Shown here: positions 58,398 through 64,000 of the stretch, piece after piece | Position numbering within the stretch: the first letter of the stretch is position 1 | How the letters are laid out: every line of letters starts with the position of its first letter | Assembly (NCBI RefSeq): GCF_016508255.1 | Contig: NZ_JADVKT010000001.1 | Coordinates: 496,001-560,000 of the forward strand | DNA from: Acinetobacter calcoaceticus | GTDB taxonomy: Bacteria > Pseudomonadota > Gammaproteobacteria > Pseudomonadales > Moraxellaceae | Length of the DNA stretch: 64,000 nt | Reading direction: 5' to 3' | Position numbers and translations under genes: made by a program | Notes under the pieces: model-generated | What the model was told of the DNA's origin: nothing | Database searches by the model: none | What the model saw: only the letters and a program-made list of their open reading frames with translations

Positions 58398-58449
58398 AGT
58401 TAACTTCCCTTTATCTATGGTGGAGATATTTATTGATCATCATATAAAC

Positions 58450-59859
58450 TCAGACAGAACCGTCCGCGCTTTTTCCTAAATCTCTTAATTTTTTCCCCTC
58501 TAATAAATTTTTCTCAATATATTCCAAAGGAATATTTTTAGTTTCTGGTACGAAGTAGTAAAAGAATATAAGAAATAAAAAGTTTAAGACTGCCAAAAAG
58601 GCAAAAGTTTCACCTGCGCCAAACTTTGCAGCAGCTACTAAAAAATATGTGCCTAAAAACATATTTAATAACCAATTCGTTAATGTTGAACAGGTAACAC
58701 CGAAATCACGGCCTTGTAATGGTTGTATCTCTGAACTCAGTGTCCATACAACCGGCCCACCTGAAAATGAAAATCCGATCATAAATAGAATTAATCCAAG
58801 TAACGCAAATATAGGAATTGTATTGAATAGACTATAGGCAACTAATCCCAAGCCAACTGCAATTGCGCTAAAACCGCCATATAGCATGGGTTTTCGTCCA
58901 CACTTATCAATAATCATAAAAGCGACAATATTAGAAATTACTTTCACAACCCCAAGTAAAACTGTAGATAACAACTGGTTCTGAAGTCCCACAAAACCAG
59001 CTAATTCAAATAGTTTTGGTGCAAAAACTAATACAATACTAATGCCTGTAAATTGTCCCATCGCTTGTAAAGTAATACCCAACCCTACTGAACGTCTAAA
59101 ATTCCTGTTATTAAGAAAGAAATTAAATCCTTTACTACGTCCTGATTTTAAAATATTTTCATGAATATCTTTTAGTTCTAATAATGCTTCCTGGTCGGTT
59201 GCTCTGATTTTCTTTAGTACAGCCAAAGCATCTTGATCTCGACCTTGTAAAGCCAACCATCGTGGACTTTTAGGTACTATCAGCGTACCTAAAAGTAATA
59301 AAATACCCGGTATAAAAAGTACAGCAAACATAGCTCTCCAACTTTCTAAATAACTAAAGAGCCAGTTACAGAAGAAGGTAGCTAGAATTCCAAATGAAAT
59401 CATAAAATCAAATACAGAAATCGCCTTTCCTCTTGTTTCTTTTGGAGCAATTTCAGATACATAAAGTGGAGCTGCGAAAGAGGATATGCCTACTCCTATT
59501 CCTAATAAAACCCTGCCTATTATCAAAATATTTATAGACTGGGCAAGAACAACAGATAAAACTCCAGCTAGAAAAATAATCGCTGAGATTAAAATTGCAT
59601 TTTTTCTGCCATATATTTTTGATATTTGTCCAGCAACTAAAGCACCTAATACAGCCCCTCCCATTAAGGAACCAACAATCCAACCTTCCAAAAGAGGAGT
59701 TAGTTGAAATTCTTTATGTAATAGAGGTAAAGCTCCTGAAATAACGCCTAAATCTGTACCATATAAGAGACCAGCAATAGCAGATAATCCAATTGAGTAC
59801 CAAATTGCTATTTTATGACGTTTATTTCTGCTATTTTCTAAATCATTGATATATTCCAT
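58450..59859 (-). CDS. Sugar porter family MFS symporter
   Basis: A 469-residue, 12-helix sugar/proton symporter. Signatures: GLLYGTDLGVISGALPLL, SKIYGRKNAIL, the PLYVSEIAPKETRG motif (PESPR-type partner read as PKSPRWL), and PETKNIPLEYIEKNL at the end. This branch includes GalP, XylE, AraE and bacterial inositol transporters (IolT). The QLS-like glucose motif is not obvious. The ATG at 59859 has only a weak ribosome site. With the ChvE importer and the FucP-like permease it is the third uptake system in the island. Confidence 0.88.
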   Translation of the reverse strand: MEYINDLENSRNKRHKIAIWYSIGLSAIAGLLYGTDLGVISGALPLLHKEFQLTPLLEGWIVGSLMGGAVLGALVAGQISKIYGRKNAILISAIIFLAGVLSVVLAQSINILIIGRVLLGIGVGISSFAAPLYVSEIAPKETRGKAISVFDFMISFGILATFFCNWLFSYLESWRAMFAVLFIPGILLLLGTLIVPKSPRWLALQGRDQDALAVLKKIRATDQEALLELKDIHENILKSGRSKGFNFFLNNRNFRRSVGLGITLQAMGQFTGISIVLVFAPKLFELAGFVGLQNQLLSTVLLGVVKVISNIVAFMIIDKCGRKPMLYGGFSAIAVGLGLVAYSLFNTIPIFALLGLILFMIGFSFSGGPVVWTLSSEIQPLQGRDFGVTCSTLTNWLLNMFLGTYFLVAAAKFGAGETFAFLAVLNFLFLIFFYYFVPETKNIPLEYIEKNLLEGKKLRDLGKSADGSV

Positions 59860-59960
59860 TTAAATCTTTTAATTCCATTTAAAGCTCTCTTTCAATATAG
59901 AATAATATTTTTGAAGATTATATTATTAAGTTGGAAAATAAGATTTTCATAAATGAAATA

Positions 59961-59988
59961 AAAAAGCAGCTATAAATAGCTGCTTTTT
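59961..59988 (-). terminator. Terminator of the second Gfo/Idh/MocA gene
   Basis: AAAAAGCAGCTA and TAGCTGCTTTTT pair around TAA, just past the stop. Confidence 0.9.
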
Positions 59989-60001
59989 AAAAGATATTAT
60001 T

Positions 60002-61075
60002 TTAGATAAAAACTTCAACGCCACTCTTTCCTGCAGAATCAAATAATGCAGCAAGTAGAATCGAAATATTATGAGCTTGTGAAGCTGGTACCTGTGAAGG
60101 TTTCTTATTAAGATAAGAATCAAGAAAAGCATTTAATTCACGATCAAAGTAAATTGGGTTACCAATTTCTGCAATGTCTGGTGAATATTCAGTTTTCTTA
60201 GTAGCCCATATCTCAGGGAAACTGGTTTCATGCCACTCAGTCCACCCTTCTGTCGTTCCTTCAACTTTACCTGTTTGATAAAGCTTATAAGAAGAAGGTA
60301 GAGAGCGTGATGACATAATACCTTCCGTACCATAAGCTGTCATATCCCAACTTTCAGTCCAAGGTAGAACGTCCCAAGACATAAAATCTACAACTACAAT
60401 TTTATCATCGTAATTGAGGATAGCACCTGCAGCATCTTCTCTAGATTCATCACCTTTAAAACCATTAAATTTGGTAATACGGGCATTCACAGATTTAGGC
60501 ATTCCGAAATGGTGAAGTACTCGATCAAATAAGTGACAACCAATCACAAAGAAAGCACCACCAAGATCACCAGGTTGTCTCATATGTGCTGTTTCAGCTT
60601 CATTATGTGAACAACCAGCATGAGCACGCACTTGTAGAACTTTACCAATCTTTTGTTGAGATAAACATTCTTGCATGGCATTGATTGAAGGAGCAAATCT
60701 CCAACAATAACCAACCTGAACAAAACCATTATATTCATCTACAGCATCAACAATGCGCTGTGTATCTTGAACACCACGACCTGCTGGTTTTTCAACAAGG
60801 ACAGCTTTTCCTTTTTTTAATGCTTCAATAGTTAAATCAGCCATCTCATAACTTTTTGAATGCACTAAAACAATATCAATTTCAGGATTATTTAAAATTT
60901 CTTCTTTCGTAGTAATATTAACGTTTAATGCATCACAAAATGGCTTTAAAAGCTCACTGTGATCAGCTGCTCCATAGATCTCAATGTCACTACGTCTTTG
61001 TAAAGCTTTGACGCGTCCAGATGTATGAGGATGAGTAATACCAAGTAGAGCAACTTTCAACTTATCTTTTTGCAC
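60002..61075 (-). CDS. Gfo/Idh/MocA family oxidoreductase
   Basis: The start is a GTG at 61075, seven bases after AGGAG; 357 residues. The Rossmann half has KVALLGITHPHTSGRVKAL, an atypical version of GxGxxG with HPH in place of the usual glycine run, then VLVEKPAGRG for the EKP motif. The second half has GGAFFVIGCHLFDRVLHHFGMP with the catalytic Asp/His positions. The atypical first motif separates it from the iolG-like gene. It likely oxidises a second ring or sugar hydroxyl; the exact substrate is unknown. A strong terminator and the LysR gene lie upstream. Confidence 0.8.
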   Translation of the reverse strand: MQKDKLKVALLGITHPHTSGRVKALQRRSDIEIYGAADHSELLKPFCDALNVNITTKEEILNNPEIDIVLVHSKSYEMADLTIEALKKGKAVLVEKPAGRGVQDTQRIVDAVDEYNGFVQVGYCWRFAPSINAMQECLSQQKIGKVLQVRAHAGCSHNEAETAHMRQPGDLGGAFFVIGCHLFDRVLHHFGMPKSVNARITKFNGFKGDESREDAAGAILNYDDKIVVVDFMSWDVLPWTESWDMTAYGTEGIMSSRSLPSSYKLYQTGKVEGTTEGWTEWHETSFPEIWATKKTEYSPDIAEIGNPIYFDRELNAFLDSYLNKKPSQVPASQAHNISILLAALFDSAGKSGVEVFI

Positions 61076-61154
61076 GGTTTAACTCCTGTAAAATCATTAA
61101 TACTCCTAATGAGTGCAAGTTATCTTTTTCTTTTATAGGTATAAAGCGCTTTTC

Positions 61155-61192
61155 GGGAAAAGATTATTTCATCTTTGAAATAATCTTTTCCC
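61155..61192 (-). terminator. Terminator of the LysR gene
   Basis: GGGAAAAGATTATTTCA pairs perfectly with TGAAATAATCTTTTCCC around TCTT, a 17-base-pair stem located about 45 bases past the LysR stop and upstream of the oxidoreductase gene. Confidence 0.8.
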
Positions 61193-61234
61193 TATTAAAG
61201 GAGAAAATATTAATTAACAAGTTTAATCAGATAC

Positions 61235-62155
61235 TTACTGAACACTATTCCAGTATCTTTCATATTCCTTAGTCTTAAAGTCTTCCATCAAGAAGTCAAT
61301 AAATAAGCGATTTTTGATAGGCATAAATTGGCGACTTTGGAAGGCTATATTTACCGTTAACTCAGGTAGCTTCCAATCTGTCAAAATAGGAATTAAACGG
61401 CCTTCGACAATATCTTGATAAATAATATAAAGAGGCTGAATTAGAATACCCGAGCCACACAAAGCTGCAGCTCGAACTATTTGCCCGTCATTTGTTTCAA
61501 GAAGCGGATTTGTCGCAAAAGTTTTTACTTCATCCCCCTTTTGAAAACATAAATTTTTAGGGTTATGAGCATGACTATAGAGAAGAATATCGTGATCAGC
61601 TAATTCTTCAATGGTTTTTGGCTTTCCTCTTTTTTTTATATAGTCATATGATGCAGCAAGGATCCGGTGCGTTGTAGCAAGTTTTCTTATTGTTAAATTA
61701 GAATCAGGTTCAAACTCTCGAGTACGAATTGCAATATCAATATTACTATCAATAATGTCATAGTATCGATTTGCACCAATTATATTTATTTTAATTTTTG
61801 GATATAACTTGTTGAATTTAGGTATTAAAGGAGCTATATGCATAATGGCAAATGAGACCGAGGAGGTAATTGTAACGGTACCTTCTGGTTCAACTGCAGA
61901 TGATGTAATTTCAGCTTCACTTTGATCTAATTCAGCTAAAAATGATTTACATTTTTTGTAGTATTCAATGCCAATATTAGTTAACGCTAGGCGTCTTGTG
62001 CTTCTTTCAATAAGCCGAACATTCAATCTAGTTTCTAAAGCAGTAATATGGCGCGTTGCAGCAGCATTCGAAATCTCAAGTTTTTCTGCTGCCTTATTTA
62101 ATGTGCCTAATTCAGCGACTGCAACAAATAACTCCATACTTGTAAGACGGTCCAT
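61235..62155 (-). CDS. LysR family transcriptional regulator of the catabolic island
   Basis: A 306-residue LysR regulator. The helix-turn-helix reads MDRLTSMELFVAVAELGTLNKAAEKLEISNAAATRHITALETRLNVRLIERSTRRLALT, followed by a substrate-binding-protein-like effector domain (IDIAIRTREFEPDSNLTIRKL). It is of the DmlR/PecT type, not CatM or the IclR-type PcaU that control the ordinary catechol and protocatechuate genes of Acinetobacter. It is divergent from the dioxygenase gene across a 123-base gap with a long inverted repeat, so it most likely controls that gene and perhaps the oxidoreductase. Confidence 0.9.
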   Translation of the reverse strand: MDRLTSMELFVAVAELGTLNKAAEKLEISNAAATRHITALETRLNVRLIERSTRRLALTNIGIEYYKKCKSFLAELDQSEAEITSSAVEPEGTVTITSSVSFAIMHIAPLIPKFNKLYPKIKINIIGANRYYDIIDSNIDIAIRTREFEPDSNLTIRKLATTHRILAASYDYIKKRGKPKTIEELADHDILLYSHAHNPKNLCFQKGDEVKTFATNPLLETNDGQIVRAAALCGSGILIQPLYIIYQDIVEGRLIPILTDWKLPELTVNIAFQSRQFMPIKNRLFIDFLMEDFKTKEYERYWNSVQ

Positions 62156-62177
62156 ATCCTCACCTTCAATTATTCCT

Positions 62178-62221
62178 AAAATGAAATAAAGATTTTCCTT
62201 CGTGATATTTTATTTCATTTT
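62178..62221. promoter_or_regulatory. Inverted repeat, candidate LysR operator
   Basis: AAAATGAAATAAA (62178-62190) and its exact reverse complement TTTATTTCATTTT (62209-62221) are separated by 18 bases in the gap between the divergent LysR and dioxygenase genes. Related ATGAAAT sequences occur at 59951 beside the sugar porter and in the hairpin at 61155. Confidence 0.6.
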
Positions 62222-62278
62222 ATGTCAGCTTAGCATGAGAAAAATGGAAAAAGCTATCTTACTTATGGAAAAAAGTTG

Positions 62279-63148
62279 ATGAAAAATTTAGATGAAAGAA
62301 CAATCACGCAAGCTGTCATAGAACGCAACTCATCATCATCAAATGAACGTCTGAAAGACATAATGCATTCACTTGTAAAGCATTTACACTCGTTTGCCCG
62401 TGAAGTTGAGCTTACGGAAGAAGAATGGGAAATTGGGATAAAATTTTTAACTGATGTAGGTCAAATTTGCAGCTCAACACGACAAGAATTCATCTTGCTT
62501 TCAGATACATTAGGTTTATCAACTCTAGTTATAGCTCAAAATCATAAAAAACCTATAGGTTGTACAGAAGCTACTGTATTTGGTCCATTCCATGTACAAA
62601 ATGCTCCTCAATTAGAACTTGGTTCAAATATTAGTGAAGGTGTTAATGGTACTCCTTGGTTTGTAAGTGGAAATATCCAAGGAATAGATGGAGAACCTAT
62701 CCCCAATGCCGTTATTGAAGTTTGGCAGGCCGATGATGATGGATATTATGATGTCCAGAAAGAAAATTTACAGGCATATCAAGGAAGAGCTGTTTTAAAA
62801 GCAGATACTCAAGGACATTATTATTTCCAAACTATCGTTCCTGAAGCCTATCCAATTCCACATGATGGTCCTGTAGGAAAAATGCTTGAAGCACTCAATC
62901 GCCACCCTTGGAGACCTGCCCATCTTCATTTCATGATTACTGCACCTAATTATGAACGTTTAGTAACCCATGTTTTTAAAGAAGATGGTGAATATTTAGA
63001 TTCAGATGCTGTCTTTGGTGTTCGTTCCTCATTAATTGCAAAATGGGTACGCCATGAAGAAGGCTTAGACCCAAATGGCAATTTCCAGTACACACCATTT
63101 TATACCTTGAATTTTGACTTTGTTCTAAATAAACAAAAGGTTAACTAA
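62279..63148 (+). CDS. Intradiol ring-cleavage dioxygenase, probably hydroxyquinol 1,2-dioxygenase
   Basis: The ATG at 62279 follows GGAA and gives 289 residues. An N-terminal helical dimerisation domain (about residues 1-95) precedes the catalytic beta sandwich. Fe(III) ligands are visible: Tyr in EAYPIPHDGPVGKML and the two His in HPWRPAHLHFMITAP; the first Tyr is in DGYYDVQKEN. ATVFGPFHVQNAPQ, EVWQADDDGYYDVQ and a length near 290 favour hydroxyquinol 1,2-dioxygenases over catechol 1,2-dioxygenases (about 310). It cleaves between adjacent hydroxyls using O2, giving a muconate or maleylacetate. pcaI follows four bases after the stop, connecting its product to 3-oxoadipate metabolism. Confidence 0.82.
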   Translation: MKNLDERTITQAVIERNSSSSNERLKDIMHSLVKHLHSFAREVELTEEEWEIGIKFLTDVGQICSSTRQEFILLSDTLGLSTLVIAQNHKKPIGCTEATVFGPFHVQNAPQLELGSNISEGVNGTPWFVSGNIQGIDGEPIPNAVIEVWQADDDGYYDVQKENLQAYQGRAVLKADTQGHYYFQTIVPEAYPIPHDGPVGKMLEALNRHPWRPAHLHFMITAPNYERLVTHVFKEDGEYLDSDAVFGVRSSLIAKWVRHEEGLDPNGNFQYTPFYTLNFDFVLNKQKVN

Positions 63149-63152
63149 GAGA

Positions 63153-63824
63153 ATGATTAACAAGATTAGTACATCAATTGAAAGTGCCCTATCGCAGATT
63201 AAAGATGGTGCAACCATCCTGATTGGTGGTTTTGGTACCGCAGGACAACCCGCTGAACTCATTGACGGACTGATTGAACTGGGTGTTAAAGGCCTAACTA
63301 TTGTCAGCAATAACGCCGGTAATGGCGATTATGGTCTGGCTAAACTGCTTAAAGCTGGTTCAGTTAAAAAAGTAATCTGTTCTTTCCCTCGTCAGTCTGA
63401 CTCTTATGTGTTTGATGAATTGTACCGTGCCGGAAAGGTCGAGCTTGAAGTGGTACCGCAAGGTAATCTGGCTTGCCGTATTCAGGCAGCCGGTATGGGG
63501 CTTGGGGCTGTGTTTACCCCAACAGGCTTTGGAACACTTTTAGCTGAAGGCAAAGAAACCCGTGAGATTGATGGTAAAGACTACGTACTCGAATATCCAA
63601 TCAAGGCTGACTTTGCCTTGATTAAAGCTTACAAGGGCGACCGTTGGGGCAATCTGGTTTACCGTAAATCTGCACGTAACTTTGGTCCGATCATGGCCAT
63701 GGCTGCTGATGTCACCATTGTTCAGGTTTCTGAGGTAGTTGAGTTAGGTGGACTAGATCCAGAGCACATCATTACCCCGGGTATCTTTGTACAGCATGTT
63801 GTACAAGTACAGCCCGCACAATAA
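63153..63824 (+). CDS. pcaI: 3-oxoadipate CoA-transferase, alpha subunit
   Basis: A 223-residue class I CoA-transferase subunit. GGFGTAGQPAELIDGLIELG (the CoA-binding glycine loop) and SNNAGNGDYGLAKLLKAG match PcaI/CatI closely, as does YRKSARNFGPIMAMAA. With PcaJ it moves CoA from succinyl-CoA to 3-oxoadipate. The gene is visibly richer in G and C than the dioxygenase just before it, suggesting that the border between acquired and core pca DNA is close to 63150. The paralogues PcaI and CatI are nearly identical in Acinetobacter, so the symbol could be catI. Confidence 0.92.
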   Translation: MINKISTSIESALSQIKDGATILIGGFGTAGQPAELIDGLIELGVKGLTIVSNNAGNGDYGLAKLLKAGSVKKVICSFPRQSDSYVFDELYRAGKVELEVVPQGNLACRIQAAGMGLGAVFTPTGFGTLLAEGKETREIDGKDYVLEYPIKADFALIKAYKGDRWGNLVYRKSARNFGPIMAMAADVTIVQVSEVVELGGLDPEHIITPGIFVQHVVQVQPAQ

Positions 63825-63842
63825 GCAATAAGGAGAAATAAC

Positions 63843-64000
63843 ATGAGCTACCAGAAACTCAGCCGTGACCAGATTGCAAAACGTGTGGCACAAGACATTC
63901 CAGATGGTGCCTATGTGAACTTGGGTATTGGCTTACCAACCAAGATCGCAAGCTATTTACCTAATGACAAAGATATTTTCCTTCATTCTGAAAATGGTTT
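63843..64000 (+). CDS. pcaJ: 3-oxoadipate CoA-transferase, beta subunit (partial, runs off the window)
   Basis: The ATG at 63843 follows AAGGAG and reads MSYQKLSRDQIAKRVAQDI, then VNLGIGLPTKIASYL and HSENG. SENG contains the catalytic Glu that forms the CoA thioester in class I CoA-transferases. The 52 codons present are uninterrupted. It follows pcaI by 18 bases and forms the catalytic partner subunit. Confidence 0.92.
   Translation, partial: MSYQKLSRDQIAKRVAQDIPDGAYVNLGIGLPTKIASYLPNDKDIFLHSENG

Overview
The window is about 64 kb of AT-rich (roughly 38% GC) gammaproteobacterial chromosome. It almost certainly comes from an Acinetobacter of the calcoaceticus-baumannii complex. The evidence is a full-length ADC-type class C beta-lactamase beside folE, the trpG/trpDC genes, ubiCA, hemE, kup, and a pca-type 3-oxoadipate CoA-transferase at the right edge. 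The beta-lactamase differs at many positions from the A. baumannii ADC sequences I remember, so a sister species such as A. pittii or A. nosocomialis is more likely than A. baumannii itself (inference from memory).

Left part (1-28.4 kb) is mostly ordinary core. It holds a partial tRNA, a DUF2726 protein, a lipoprotein hydrolase, ubiCA, glnA, a peptide symporter overlapping an aminopeptidase P, trpG, a secreted M1 aminopeptidase plus TonB receptor that separates trpG from trpDC, a Smr protein, folE, blaADC, a DUF4105 protein, a DUF3015 protein, DUF817-hemE, an L,D-transpeptidase and a pirin. Nearly every transcription unit ends in a clear hairpin terminator.

Middle part (28.4-48 kb) is accessory-rich. 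It starts with a decayed Ser/Gly-rich gene tail beside a 13-copy, 10-bp tandem repeat and an OafA-like acyltransferase. Next is a YheO/DauR-type regulator divergent from a 3-hydroxyaspartate-dehydratase-like enzyme and an ornithine-cyclodeaminase-family reductase. A minus-strand set follows (DoxX, a double-VOC exported protein, an alginate-export-type porin and a free-standing M17 N-terminal domain) with a divergent LysR gene. Then come a TetR gene, about 300 bp of gene-free DNA that folds strongly and looks like a structured RNA, and a PAAR gene followed by three lipoprotein genes, two of them paralogous. After kup there is a small-gene patch with a cold-shock protein. It contains a putative immunity gene bracketed by two inversely oriented XerC/XerD dif-like sites, the layout known from Acinetobacter plasmid p-dif modules.

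Right part (48-64 kb) is a catabolic island. It contains a ChvE-GguAB-type sugar ABC transporter, an inositol 2-dehydrogenase-like enzyme, an MFS permease of the FucP type, a TIM-barrel isomerase/dehydratase, an SDR, a DHA1 exporter, a YgiN-like quinol monooxygenase, a sugar-porter MFS, a second Gfo/Idh/MocA oxidoreductase, a LysR regulator, an intradiol (hydroxyquinol-type) dioxygenase, and then pcaI-pcaJ. My working hypothesis is that a cyclitol or sugar acid is oxidised, dehydrated and aromatised to a hydroxylated benzene. That ring would then be cleaved and fed to 3-oxoadipate. This is inference from gene content; the dehydration and aromatisation steps are not demonstrated.

No transposase, integrase, CRISPR array or rRNA gene was seen.
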